Origin: Paenibacillus senegalimassiliensis
GTDB taxonomy: Bacteria; Bacillota; Bacilli; Paenibacillales; Paenibacillaceae
Length of the DNA: 64,000 nt
Reading direction: 5' to 3'
Assembly: GCF_001486585.1 (NCBI RefSeq)
Contig: NZ_LN909045.1
Coordinates: forward strand, 791,368 to 855,367
Shown: piece by piece, positions 9,771 to 17,811 of the stretch
How the letters are laid out: every line of letters begins with the position of its first letter
Numbering within the stretch: the stretch's first letter is position 1
Program-made: the position numbers and the translations under genes
The notes under the pieces: model-generated
Told to the model about the DNA's origin: nothing
The model's database searches: none
The model's input: only the letters and a program-made list of their open reading frames with translations

Positions 9771-10874
9771 TTGTTGAGTGAATTTCAAGAGACACTGCTC
9801 CAGTCCGTCAAAGCATTCCAATCAACCCAACTCGTCAAAAACAAGTATGAAAACGTGCTCCAGCACCTGGACAGCGGTATTATGCTGTTTGATAGCGACG
9901 GGGTTCTAACCTTCATCAATGTTCAAATGGCCAAGCTCCTCGAACTACCGCGCCAGTCCCTTATTGGCTGTAACTTGCTGCATATGCTCAGGCATCCGCA
10001 CCTGAACTCCTTCAAGAAACGCAAAATTATGCGGATTTACCGAGAGACCATTTTTCACCGGAAGAAATATCACGAATTAATTGATGAATACGGGAGGCAT
10101 TGGTTAATCACGGTTACCTATGGGGATCAGATGGACGGAGATTTCTTACTCAGTGTTAAGGATGTTTCCGACTTTAGAAGAATTGAAGAGGCTGCTTACC
10201 AAAATGATAAGATGGCGATGCTGGGCAAAATATCAGCCGCAATCGCCCACGAAATTCGCAACCCGTTAACAGCCATTCGTGGATTCATTCAATTGCTGCG
10301 ACCGCATCTTATGGAGTTGGGCAAGGATGAATATGCCCGGATTATCTTGACGGAAATCGATCGGGCCAATGATATCATTCATGAATTCCTGAACTCGTCC
10401 AAGCCGTCAGCTCCACAGAAATCAGCGGAGAGCGTATCTTCCTTGCTGAAGGAGGTTGTTCTATTAACCGAGAGCGAAGCGGTCATGAAGGGCTGTCAAA
10501 TGATATTGCATGCCCCTTCACAGGAATTGTTCGTCTCCATTGATGTGAAGCAGATTAAGCAAGTGCTGCTGAATATTATCAAGAATGCGATGGACGCTAT
10601 TGCTGAAGTGGAAGGCGAACATCAGGGAGTTATCGATGTGGGAGCAGAAATGGATGGGAAATTCGTGAAAATCTCCATCCAGGATAACGGCAACGGAATG
10701 GATAAGGGGATGCTTGTTCGCCTCTTTGACCCATTCTTCACTACGAAGGAAAAAGGGACAGGCCTGGGGCTATCGGTGAGCTATCGCATTATCCGTAACC
10801 ATAGAGGGACGATATCTGTAGACAGCCTGAAGGGTGCCGGAACCATCTTTGTCATTTCTCTGCCGGTAGTATAG
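9771..10874 (+). CDS. Orphan PAS-domain histidine kinase (KinB/KinE-like)
   Basis: This soluble sensor kinase has 367 residues counted from the TTG that follows AAAGGGGG by about seven bases; an earlier TTG at 9750 lies upstream of that site. A PAS domain spans about residues 20-125 (HLDSGIMLFDSDGVLTFIN). The HisKA dimerisation domain has H160 in AAIAHEIRNPLTAIRGF. The ATPase domain shows NAMDAI (N box), DNGNGMD (G1), FFTTKEKGTGLGL (F and G2 boxes). There is no transmembrane segment and no neighbouring response regulator. Orphan PAS kinases with this HEIRNPL phosphoacceptor are typical sporulation phosphorelay kinases in bacilli, so Spo0F is the likely partner by inference. Confidence 0.9.
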   Translation: MLSEFQETLLQSVKAFQSTQLVKNKYENVLQHLDSGIMLFDSDGVLTFINVQMAKLLELPRQSLIGCNLLHMLRHPHLNSFKKRKIMRIYRETIFHRKKYHELIDEYGRHWLITVTYGDQMDGDFLLSVKDVSDFRRIEEAAYQNDKMAMLGKISAAIAHEIRNPLTAIRGFIQLLRPHLMELGKDEYARIILTEIDRANDIIHEFLNSSKPSAPQKSAESVSSLLKEVVLLTESEAVMKGCQMILHAPSQELFVSIDVKQIKQVLLNIIKNAMDAIAEVEGEHQGVIDVGAEMDGKFVKISIQDNGNGMDKGMLVRLFDPFFTTKEKGTGLGLSVSYRIIRNHRGTISVDSLKGAGTIFVISLPVV

Positions 10875-10900
10875 TAATGAAGCAAAAGGGATCCAATTGA

Positions 10901-10947
10901 AAAGGCGCCTTGCTCCGCCGTTTGTGGCTGTGGAGTAAGGCGCCTTT
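10901..10947. terminator. Bidirectional terminator between the PAS kinase and the feo operon
   Basis: The 16-base arms AAAGGCGCCTTGCTCC and GGAGTAAGGCGCCTTT pair with one G-T pair or mismatch. T-rich flanks occur on both strands, which serves the convergent genes on either side. Confidence 0.85.
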
Positions 10948-10957
10948 ATGGGTTAGA

Positions 10958-11179
10958 TTAGGGGGCTAACGTGATGTATAACTGTCCGGCAACGCCTTTG
11001 CTTAAGGCCAGCCGGGAGCCCTTGACGTTAACAATCAAGTTGCCGCCGGTTTCACTGACTACTGTAATGGATGCTCCAGGTACGATACCCAGGCCCTCAA
11101 GAAACTTACGGGTAGCCTCAGAGGCTTTACAGTCGCGGATGATAGCTTCCTGGCCTGGAGGCAGCATCGTTAGTGGCAT
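10958..11179 (-). CDS. feoA: FeoA-domain protein (distal copy)
   Basis: A 73-residue SH3-like FeoA protein, thought to bind FeoB and modulate ferrous iron uptake. Typical sequence is LEGLGIVPGASITVVSETGGN and the C-terminal VKGSRLALSKGVAGQLYI. A ribosome site AAGGAGG lies ten bases before the ATG on the minus strand. It is the fourth gene of the feo operon and the second FeoA copy; the two are clearly different in sequence. The distal copy may have a distinct regulatory role. Confidence 0.9.
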   Translation of the reverse strand: MPLTMLPPGQEAIIRDCKASEATRKFLEGLGIVPGASITVVSETGGNLIVNVKGSRLALSKGVAGQLYITLAP

Positions 11180-11199
11180 ATCATGGGTTCCTCCTTGAT

Positions 11200-11376
11200 T
11201 TAAGGGCGGTGAGTTGAAGCTTCAGAGCGCTTCTTCGGCTCGCAGCAGGAGCTGAATTGCTCGCAGGAGCCGCTACACCCGGCGCACCCTCCGCCTGATT
11301 TCTGACGCTTGATATAGCGATATACGGTGAAGCCGATAATTCCGGCCAAGATAGCAACGATCAGGTAATCGATCAT
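11200..11376 (-). CDS. FeoB-associated Cys-rich membrane protein
   Basis: The gene encodes 58 residues after a perfect AAGGAGG site. One N-terminal membrane helix (YLIVAILAGIIGFTVYRYI) is followed by a cytoplasmic Cys cluster, CAGCSGSC then SSCCEPKK. This matches the small FeoB-associated Cys-rich family found next to feoB in Firmicutes. It may bind iron or an Fe-S cluster and tune the transporter, but its function is not firmly known. It sits directly between feoB and the distal feoA on the minus strand. Confidence 0.9.
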   Translation of the reverse strand: MIDYLIVAILAGIIGFTVYRYIKRQKSGGGCAGCSGSCEQFSSCCEPKKRSEASTHRP

Positions 11377-11410
11377 GAATATTCCTCCTTAAATAAGGAT
11401 ACGTATGGAT

Positions 11411-13468
11411 TCAGGCAATGCCGATTCCCAGCAGATGCCCGACTTGATAAACCAGCATGGATATGACCCAGGCAAGCCCGCATTGATAGGCCACCGTGAA
11501 CAAAGTCCATTTCCAGGAGCCCAGTTCTTTCTTGGCTGTGGAGATCGCCGCCACGCAAGGGGCATACAGCAAGACGAACACCATAACCGAGAAGGCGGCC
11601 AGCGGCGTGAAGTGTGCTTGCAAAGCTGTACCCAAAGCGGTGGTAAGCTCTTCGGTTCCCGTATTAATGTAGAGAATTCCAAGCGTACTGACAACGGCCT
11701 CTTTGGCGATCAGGCCCGTTAGCAAAGCAGCTCCAATCTGCCAATGAACGACCGTCGAATCCTTCACAAAGCCAAAGCCATTCCAGCTAAACATTGGAGC
11801 AATCACTTTGCCGATGGCGCCAAATATACTTTGGGAAGCATCATCCACCATTTGAAAAGAGAAGTTGAAGCTTTGCAAGAACCAGATGACGACGGTCATG
11901 GATAGCAGAATGGTTCCGACCTTGATGATATATCCCTTGGCCTTTTCCCAGGTATGAGATACCGTCGATTTCAGCGTAGGAATACGGTAAGGTGGAAGTT
12001 CCATTACAAATGGAGCAGACTCACCACGCATTACAGTCCGGTTGAGCAGCAGACAAGACAGCATGGCCATTATAATTCCCAGGAAATATATGCTGAAGAC
12101 TACAAGTCCCTGATGAGCGGCAAAAAAGGCTCCGGCAAATACGGCATATACAGGAATTCGTGCGCTGCAGGACATGAACGGCATCAAGGTGATTGATAAG
12201 CGGCGGCTTCGCTCATCCTCTAGCGTACGCGTAGCCATAATGGCGGGAACTGCGCAGCCATAGCCCATTAACAGGGGCACAAAGGCTTTGCCAGAAAGGC
12301 CGAAATGGCGGAAGATCCGGTCCATGACGAACGCTACTCTGGACATATAACCGATGTCCTCCAGAATGGATAGACACAAGAAGAGTATAACGATTTGAGG
12401 GAGGAAGGAGAGGACGTTGCCGACGCCTGTAATGACTCCTCCCACTACAAGCCCTTGAATGACCCCAGAGGCCCCGGCCCATTCGAGGAAGCGGGCTGCT
12501 GCATCTGGCAGAACTTCGGTCACGAGGGCTCCGAAGGGATCAACGATCAACGCACCGATAGAACCCACGGCCATTTCGAAGATCAGATACATAATGGCGA
12601 AGAAGATGGGGAGTCCCAATACACGATGAGTTACAATTTTATCTACTTTGTCGGAGAAGGAGAGCTGGCCTGGCTGGGCCCCTTTCTTGACATGACGGGA
12701 GATGGCATCACTGATGTACTGGTAACGCAAATCCGCAATCAAGGTTTCTAGCTCGCCATTCGCTGCTCGTTCAGCTTCATTAACGATGTGGTCAATCGAG
12801 GACTCCAGAGCAGCAGGGAGCTTGAGTGTTGGCTTGATCTTCTCGTCCTTCTCCAGCAGCTTGATAGCATGGAACAAGGTATTCTCGTATCCACCTGCCT
12901 TCAATGCCTCGCTGATCTCCATCATCGCCCCATATAACTTCGTATTCTTGAGCGGGCCCTCAGGAGCAGTCCGGGATTGATGATGGAAGGCGACGGCCTT
13001 CTCCAGTAATTCCTTAATACCCTGGTGCTTGGTGGCCACAATCGGAACAATTGGAACCCCCAGGCGTTGTTCTAGTCCTGCAATGTCGATCTGGTCTCCG
13101 CGAAGCTCCACTTCATCCATCATATTGAGCGCAATGATGCTGGGAATTCCTAATTCCAGCAGTTGTGTCGTCAAATATAAGTTGCGCTCGATGTTGGTGG
13201 CATCAACAATGTTAATGATGACGTCAGGCTGGTCGTTAGCCAAAAAATCCCGGGCAACAATCTCTTCGGCAGTATAAGGGGAAAGAGAGTAGATTCCGGG
13301 CAAGTCGATAATTACGATATTTTCTTGGCTCTTCTTGCATCTTCCCTCGCGTCGTTCCACTGTGACACCAGGCCAGTTGCCAACGTGGGCATTGTTGCCT
13401 GTCAAATGATTGAAGAGGGTTGTCTTGCCGCTATTGGGGTTGCCCGCTAATGCAAACCGGTAGGCCAT
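11411..13468 (-). CDS. feoB: Ferrous iron transporter B
   Basis: This 685-residue membrane protein is the GTP-dependent Fe(II) permease. The N-terminal G domain shows G1 (GNPNSGKTT, about residues 8-16), the switch region NWPGVTVERREG, G3 (DLPGIY) and G4 (NMMD). Then come a helical GDI-like linker and about eight membrane helices, including the Gate motif (LMGYGCAVPAIMATR) with a Cys likely on the iron path, and a second gate (LYAPCVAAISTAKKE). Length is slightly shorter than the roughly 770 of E. coli, as is common in Firmicutes. It is co-transcribed with feoA upstream, starting 17 bases after that gene ends. Confidence 0.97.
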   Translation of the reverse strand: MAYRFALAGNPNSGKTTLFNHLTGNNAHVGNWPGVTVERREGRCKKSQENIVIIDLPGIYSLSPYTAEEIVARDFLANDQPDVIINIVDATNIERNLYLTTQLLELGIPSIIALNMMDEVELRGDQIDIAGLEQRLGVPIVPIVATKHQGIKELLEKAVAFHHQSRTAPEGPLKNTKLYGAMMEISEALKAGGYENTLFHAIKLLEKDEKIKPTLKLPAALESSIDHIVNEAERAANGELETLIADLRYQYISDAISRHVKKGAQPGQLSFSDKVDKIVTHRVLGLPIFFAIMYLIFEMAVGSIGALIVDPFGALVTEVLPDAAARFLEWAGASGVIQGLVVGGVITGVGNVLSFLPQIVILFLCLSILEDIGYMSRVAFVMDRIFRHFGLSGKAFVPLLMGYGCAVPAIMATRTLEDERSRRLSITLMPFMSCSARIPVYAVFAGAFFAAHQGLVVFSIYFLGIIMAMLSCLLLNRTVMRGESAPFVMELPPYRIPTLKSTVSHTWEKAKGYIIKVGTILLSMTVVIWFLQSFNFSFQMVDDASQSIFGAIGKVIAPMFSWNGFGFVKDSTVVHWQIGAALLTGLIAKEAVVSTLGILYINTGTEELTTALGTALQAHFTPLAAFSVMVFVLLYAPCVAAISTAKKELGSWKWTLFTVAYQCGLAWVISMLVYQVGHLLGIGIA

Positions 13469-13485
13469 CGTTCTTCATCCTTCAT

Positions 13486-13722
13486 TTATAAATTTACTTT
13501 CTCTACTGTGATTTGTTCTGCTTCTGATTTGCGTATGCTCAAGTCGTAGCCGCGGATATGGATTTCCAGCGGATCGCCAAGGGGAGCGACTTTCTTCATT
13601 ATAATTGTGGCTCCGGGAGTAATTCCCATATCCATTAGCCTGCGCCGGAGAGGACCGCTGGCTCCGATGCCTTTGATAATGCCACTTTCTTTAGGTTTTA
13701 ACTCTTTCAAGGATACAATCAT
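13486..13722 (-). CDS. feoA: FeoA-domain protein (proximal copy)
   Basis: The first gene of the operon encodes 78 residues. The start is the ATG eight bases after TTTGGAGG, giving MIVSLKELKPKESG; an in-frame TTG at 13737 falls inside that ribosome site and is rejected. FeoA hallmarks are GPLRRRLMDMGITPGATI and the strand EIHIRGYDLSIRKSEAEQI. It should act at the inner face of the membrane with FeoB. A Fur-type palindrome lies 33 bases upstream. Confidence 0.9.
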   Translation of the reverse strand: MIVSLKELKPKESGIIKGIGASGPLRRRLMDMGITPGATIIMKKVAPLGDPLEIHIRGYDLSIRKSEAEQITVEKVNL

Positions 13723-13754
13723 CCGGGTAACCTCCAAAATACCAGTGTAAACTT

Positions 13755-13775
13755 AATTGAGAATCAATCTCAATT
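13755..13775 (-). promoter_or_regulatory. Fur box and promoter of the feo operon
   Basis: AATTGAGA and TCTCAATT form a perfect palindrome around a five-base centre, close to the TGAGAATNATTCTCA Fur consensus. On the minus strand, TTGAGA within the palindrome and TACACT (18-base spacing) can act as promoter boxes. Iron-loaded Fur bound here would block transcription. Confidence 0.82.
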
Positions 13776-13907
13776 AGACCCAAATGTAATATATCACGCA
13801 GTTTGAAGCCGTACTGTGAACAAAATCATATCGAGAACGGCTTTACTTTTAGAAGCAGCATCAAGTAAGATGAATAGTAAAACCAAGACGGAGAGGAACA
13901 TGCAGGG

Positions 13908-14873
13908 ATGAAGGCCAATCAATGCAAGATTGTAGACTGCACCATACGAGATGGTGGTTTGGTGAACAACTGGGATTTCAGCGTCGAATTTGTCCAAAAA
14001 TTGTACGCCGGGTTAAATGAAGCAGGCGTGGACTATATGGAAATCGGCTATAAAAACTCCCCCAAATTGTTAAAGGGAGCCGATGAGGCAGGACCTTGGC
14101 GGTTCCTGAACGATGATTTTCTGCGTAAAGTCATTCCGCAAAAGGGAACAACCAAGCTGTCTGCGCTGGTAGATATCGGCCGCGTAGACGAGAGTGATAT
14201 TTTACCGCGTAGCGAAAGCCTGCTCGATTTGATTCGGGTAGCTTGTTACATTAAAGATGTGGATAAGGCGCTGCAATTGGTTCAGTTATTCCATGACCGC
14301 GGTTATGAAACGACAATCAACATCATGGCACTTTCTAACGTAATGGAGAATGAACTGCTGGAAGCCTTTGAGATGATTAAGCAAAGCGTCGTTGACGTCG
14401 TTTATATCGTCGATTCTTATGGCAGCCTTGACTATAAAGACATGCAATATCTGGTGAACAAATTCAAGACTCATCTGCCAGACAAGCGGCTAGGGGTGCA
14501 TACGCACAACAACATGCAACTGGCGTTCTCCAATACGCTGGTGGCGGCTGATCTTGGCGTTGAACTGCTGGATGCATCCGTTTACGGTATGGGACGCGCG
14601 GCGGGTAACTGCCCTACAGAGCTTCTGGTCACGCATTTGAAGAATACAAATTATAACTTGCGTCCGGTACTCAGCGTACTGGAGGAACTGCTAATTCCAC
14701 TTCGGGAGAAGGAAGAATGGGGTTACTTGATTCCTTATATGATTACGGGCACGCTTGACGAGCATCCACGCTCGGCGATGGCGCTGCGGGCTTCGGACGA
14801 CAAGGACAAAGCCGTTGATTTCTATGACAAGCTGACGACTCCGGAAACGACCGTTATTCGCGCTAAAAAATAA
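13908..14873 (+). CDS. DRE-TIM metallolyase family aldolase
   Basis: A 321-residue TIM-barrel protein of the HMGL-like family (isopropylmalate synthase, HMG-CoA lyase, 4-hydroxy-2-oxovalerate aldolase). The N-terminal strand has the active-site motif CTIRDGG, where the Arg-Asp pair binds substrate and metal. The C-terminal side has the metal-binding HTHNN (GVHTHNNMQLAF) and the glycine-rich loop GMGRAAGNCPTE. The C-terminal regulatory domain of leucine-type synthases is absent. Its active-site order fits a pyruvate- or 2-oxoacid-cleaving aldolase more than a synthase, but the substrate is unknown. It is monocistronic and ends with a strong terminator. Confidence 0.82.
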   Translation: MKANQCKIVDCTIRDGGLVNNWDFSVEFVQKLYAGLNEAGVDYMEIGYKNSPKLLKGADEAGPWRFLNDDFLRKVIPQKGTTKLSALVDIGRVDESDILPRSESLLDLIRVACYIKDVDKALQLVQLFHDRGYETTINIMALSNVMENELLEAFEMIKQSVVDVVYIVDSYGSLDYKDMQYLVNKFKTHLPDKRLGVHTHNNMQLAFSNTLVAADLGVELLDASVYGMGRAAGNCPTELLVTHLKNTNYNLRPVLSVLEELLIPLREKEEWGYLIPYMITGTLDEHPRSAMALRASDDKDKAVDFYDKLTTPETTVIRAKK

Positions 14874-14901
14874 GCAGGGCGGGTGGTATTCCAACCCGCG
14901 C

Positions 14902-14949
14902 AAGAGTCTTCATTCCCCGGTAATGGTGTGGGGATGAAGACTCTTTTTT
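14902..14949 (+). terminator. Terminator of the aldolase gene
   Basis: AAGAGTCTTCATTCCCC pairs perfectly with GGGGATGAAGACTCTT, followed by T residues. A smaller GCGGGT/ACCCGC hairpin precedes it (14878-14898). Confidence 0.93.
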
Positions 14950-15097
14950 AATGCTTTTATTTAAAGCGGCTGGAAAAGTTGTCCTTTTTCTCGACAAAGT
15001 TAGATGGGAAGGCAGGAAAAGAGAGGAAAATGTTGAATTAATAGCATTAGGTACTTTCAGTGCATCGCACGTAACCTACCTTTGGAGGATGATAGAC

Positions 15098-16789
15098 ATG
15101 AGGATGGGGACAGAAGAGAAAGCGACAATCATCCAAGGGATTATTGGTTTGGCGGCGATGATTGCGATTATTCGTTTGTCGTCTGCAATAACCTGGCCTG
15201 AATCGGCCCGATGGCCTGTTCTGATTGGTTTGCTCCTGCTGTACTTTGCGGCAGGATTAGTAGTGTGGCTGCGCCAACGTCAGCAGGGACTGCGTTCCCC
15301 GGCTAGGTTGACGCTTATTCGTGCGTTGGTGTTTATGTCTATGGGGCATTTATTGCTGATCCTGCCACAGGAAGAGGGTTATGGGTTGGCTCAAGCGGCC
15401 GGGCAGTGTTATATGTTTATCTCCTATTATATTGTATTAATGGGTGCGTATCGCCTGACAGTAGAGGAACCCCTGCGTGGCCAACAACAGGTCGAAGCGC
15501 AGATGAAGCACATGGCTTACTATGATGACTTAACCGGACTGCCCAATCTGCGGCAGATGAGAGAGAAGCTTAGCGAGTCATTGGGAATGCCTCATACTTC
15601 AACAGGGGTAGGGGTGATTCATATTGATCGGTTCAAGGCGATTAACGACTCGTTGGGCTATGGAGCAGGGGACAAGCTGCTGACCGAACTTGGCAGCCGT
15701 TTGGCAGCGCTATGCCAAGGAAGAGAGCAGGTCTATAGAATGAGTGAGGCCGAGTTTGCGGTCTTACTGCCCGATATGCCGGATATTGATGCGCTTGAAG
15801 GCCGGGCGAAGCAGTTAATTCATGCTATAGATCCAGAAGTGCTGATTGATGATACCGAGTATCATATCACCTTAAGTATGGGCTTGTCCGTCTACCCGGA
15901 TGATGGGAACTCCGTTAATCAGATGATTCAATATGCCGATATGGCAGTGCATCAAGCCAAAGAGCAAGGTCATGATTTTATGCGATATAACGCGGCTATG
16001 AAGCAACGCACCCAACTGCGAGTAGAACTGGAGAACGACATGAGGAAGGCGCTGGAACGCGAAGAATTTTTCTTGGAGTTTCAACCGCAAGTCAACCTGG
16101 ACACGGGGAAAATGGTCGGTATCGAAGCGCTCGTTCGTTGGAATCATCCCAAGCGGGGGTTGCTCCCACCTAATGAGTTCATACCGCTGGCTGAGGATAG
16201 TGGCCTGATCGTCCCGCTCGGCGAGTGGGTGTTGAAAACGGCTTGCAGCTACAACAAGCAATGGCAGTTGGAGGGATATGAGCCGATTTGCGTATCTGTC
16301 AATTTGTCGATGCGGCAGTTCCGGCAATATAATTTGGCTGAGCGGGTGGGGACAATTATACGCGAGGTTGGTCTGGAACCGCGGTACCTGGAGCTGGAAG
16401 TCACGGAGAGCATGACGTATGATATCGCCACGGCGTTAGAGCAATTAAACGCTTTGAAGAAGCTGGGAATACATATTAGCATTGACGATTTTGGTACGGG
16501 CTACAGTTCACTATATTATTTGAAGAGCTTGCCCATCGACCGCTTGAAGATTGATCGTGCTTTTGTTCGGGAGGTTATGTATGATGGCAATGATGCGGCG
16601 ATCGTATCCACGATTGCCACGATGGCCCATCACTTGAAGCTTAAGGTTACTGCCGAAGGTGTAGAGAACGAGGAACAGCTTGAATTTCTGAAGTTGCAGA
16701 AATGTCACGACGCCCAGGGCTACTTATTCAGCAGACCAGTATCCGCAGGAGTGTTGGAACGGGAGTTTCTGATTCGGTTGGTTAGCTAA
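15098..16789 (+). CDS. Membrane GGDEF-EAL protein, probable c-di-GMP phosphodiesterase
   Basis: The start is the ATG following TTTGGAGGATG, giving 563 residues; an open frame from 14951 overlaps the preceding terminator and is rejected. Four membrane helices span about residues 8-130. The GGDEF domain keeps the fold (AYYDDLTGLPNL and DRFKAINDSLGYGAGDKLL), but the active loop reads SEAEF instead of GGDEF, so cyclase activity is unlikely. The EAL domain looks intact: GIEALVRWNHP, the DDFGTGYSSL metal loop and KIDRAFV. The degenerate GGDEF may bind GTP and activate the EAL domain, as in known hybrids. The expected role is lowering c-di-GMP, hence motility rather than biofilm. Confidence 0.9.
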   Translation: MRMGTEEKATIIQGIIGLAAMIAIIRLSSAITWPESARWPVLIGLLLLYFAAGLVVWLRQRQQGLRSPARLTLIRALVFMSMGHLLLILPQEEGYGLAQAAGQCYMFISYYIVLMGAYRLTVEEPLRGQQQVEAQMKHMAYYDDLTGLPNLRQMREKLSESLGMPHTSTGVGVIHIDRFKAINDSLGYGAGDKLLTELGSRLAALCQGREQVYRMSEAEFAVLLPDMPDIDALEGRAKQLIHAIDPEVLIDDTEYHITLSMGLSVYPDDGNSVNQMIQYADMAVHQAKEQGHDFMRYNAAMKQRTQLRVELENDMRKALEREEFFLEFQPQVNLDTGKMVGIEALVRWNHPKRGLLPPNEFIPLAEDSGLIVPLGEWVLKTACSYNKQWQLEGYEPICVSVNLSMRQFRQYNLAERVGTIIREVGLEPRYLELEVTESMTYDIATALEQLNALKKLGIHISIDDFGTGYSSLYYLKSLPIDRLKIDRAFVREVMYDGNDAAIVSTIATMAHHLKLKVTAEGVENEEQLEFLKLQKCHDAQGYLFSRPVSAGVLEREFLIRLVS

Positions 16790-16799
16790 TGTAATTTGG

Positions 16800-16840
16800 A
16801 CGGTGGATTTGCGTACATGCGCAGGTCCACCGTATTTTTA
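16800..16840 (+). terminator. Terminator of the GGDEF-EAL gene
   Basis: ACGGTGGA pairs with TCCACCGT across an 18-base loop that can itself pair, followed by ATTTTTA. Confidence 0.8.
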
Positions 16841-16855
16841 ATAGTAGTTATAAGA

Positions 16856-16885
16856 AAATGCCCCTTGTGAGAACAAGGGGCATTT
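16856..16885 (-). terminator. Terminator of the tRNA operon
   Basis: AAATGCCCCTTGT and ACAAGGGGCATTT pair around a short loop. On the minus strand a T-rich run follows, downstream of tRNA-Gly. Confidence 0.85.
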
Positions 16886-16901
16886 CTACGAATAAGACGA
16901 A

Positions 16902-16972
16902 AGCGGGTGATGGGAATCGAACCCACGCTACCAGCTTGGAAGGCTGGAGTTCTACCATTGAACTACACCCGC
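16902..16972 (-). tRNA. tRNA-Gly (anticodon TCC)
   Basis: On the minus strand, GCGGGTG and CACCCGC form the acceptor stem. The D arm is GTTCAATGGTAGAAC, the anticodon loop CTTCCAA reads TCC, and the T arm carries GGTTCGATTCC. The discriminator base is T, and no CCA is encoded. Confidence 0.95.
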
Positions 16973-16984
16973 AACATATAATGG

Positions 16985-17058
16985 TCGGGATGACACGATT
17001 TGAACATGCGACCCCCTGGTCCCAAACCAGGTGCTCTACCAAGCTGAGCTACATCCCG
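16985..17058 (-). tRNA. tRNA-Pro (anticodon TGG)
   Basis: On the minus strand, CGGGATG and CATCCCG form the acceptor stem with discriminator A. The anticodon arm CTGGTTTGGGACCAG reads TGG. The T arm is GCATGTTCAAATCGTG. It is followed by tRNA-Gly 12 bases downstream in the same transcript. Confidence 0.95.
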
Positions 17059-17088
17059 AAAGCAAAAAAATTAGCGAAGACAAAACAT

Positions 17089-17117
17089 AATATACCATTT
17101 CCCAGAATGAGATGCAA
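17089..17117 (-). promoter_or_regulatory. Promoter of the tRNA-Pro/tRNA-Gly operon
   Basis: On the minus strand, TTGCAT and TATATT are 17 bases apart, about 30 bases before tRNA-Pro. It also lies just downstream of the ywbE stop. Confidence 0.6.
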
Positions 17118-17125
17118 GAACTTTT

Positions 17126-17320
17126 TCATGGATGAATGTTCTTCACTCGGCCAACCTGCCCGTCCTGCAGACGGACCTTGATTCCGTGGGGATGCTTGGG
17201 GGAGTTAGTCAAGATATCCTTGACGATACCGCGGGTTAGCTTACCAGTCGGCTGATCCTGTTTTAATACAATATCCACGGTCAAGCCGGGAGCAATATTT
17301 TTGCGTTCGTTGCCGTTCAT
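17126..17320 (-). CDS. ywbE: YwbE-family protein (DUF2196)
   Basis: The gene encodes 64 residues starting at the ATG preceded by AAAGGAG; the longer open frame to 17485 runs into the divergent promoter and is rejected. The sequence (ERKNIAPGLTVDIVLKQDQ, then LTRGIVKDILTNS and HPHGIKVRLQDGQVGRVKN) matches the YwbE family, small basic proteins predicted to be beta-barrel RNA or nucleotide binders of unknown role. It is divergent from the pheS T-box leader. Confidence 0.9.
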   Translation of the reverse strand: MNGNERKNIAPGLTVDIVLKQDQPTGKLTRGIVKDILTNSPKHPHGIKVRLQDGQVGRVKNIHP

Positions 17321-17382
17321 TGTTGAGAACTCCTTTAATTTAAAATGTGGGTCCATCAAGGATAACATATTTAGGCCGCAGC

Positions 17383-17412
17383 TTGCCAATGCCGTGAGCT
17401 TTAGCTTATAAT
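17383..17412 (+). promoter_or_regulatory. Promoter of pheST
   Basis: TTGCCA and TATAAT are 18 bases apart. Transcription would begin near 17419 at the head of the T-box leader. Confidence 0.8.
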
Positions 17413-17418
17413 AGCAGG

Positions 17419-17785
17419 GTGAAAGCCGCATATGGGTCGGCTGAGGTGCTCTGAGACAGATAGAGCCATAGTGATATACATGCAATGATGGAGAAGAGTA
17501 AGCAATAGCCTCCTGACAGGGAAGAGACGCCAGTGATTGAGAGCGCCTCTAAGGGTAGACGGCTTTGCCGAAGTTCACTCCGGAGCAGTTCCTTGAACCG
17601 CTGATTACAGGACGCTTGTCGGCCTAATTACAAAAGCGCAGTAGAGGATACCGGCTGCGAGCCGTTATCTCGTCAGAGTGAAAGCAGCATTTGCTGTGCA
17701 GTCCATAGAGGCCGCGCATGCAATGCCGTTTTAACAAGGGTGGTACCACGGTCTTTTCGTCCCTTACGGGAGAAAGGCCTTTTTA
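17419..17785 (+). promoter_or_regulatory. T-box leader of pheST, Phe specifier
   Basis: The T-box core GGTGGTACCACGG lies near 17738-17751. The specifier loop reads GGAGCAGTTCC, giving the Phe codon TTC at 17589-17591. Uncharged tRNA-Phe should stabilise the antiterminator and permit pheS and pheT expression. Confidence 0.93.
17750..17785 (+). terminator. T-box-controlled terminator before pheS
   Basis: GGTCTTTTCGTCCC pairs with GGGAGAAAGGCC around TTAC, followed by TTTTT. Confidence 0.87.
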
Positions 17786-17811
17786 TTTTGTTTTATTAGG
17801 AGGAGCTACTA

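Noticed and set aside
14951-15097. Longer N-terminus for the GGDEF-EAL protein
   Set aside because: The extra frame starts beside the preceding terminator and has no ribosome site; the ATG at 15098 has GGAGG.
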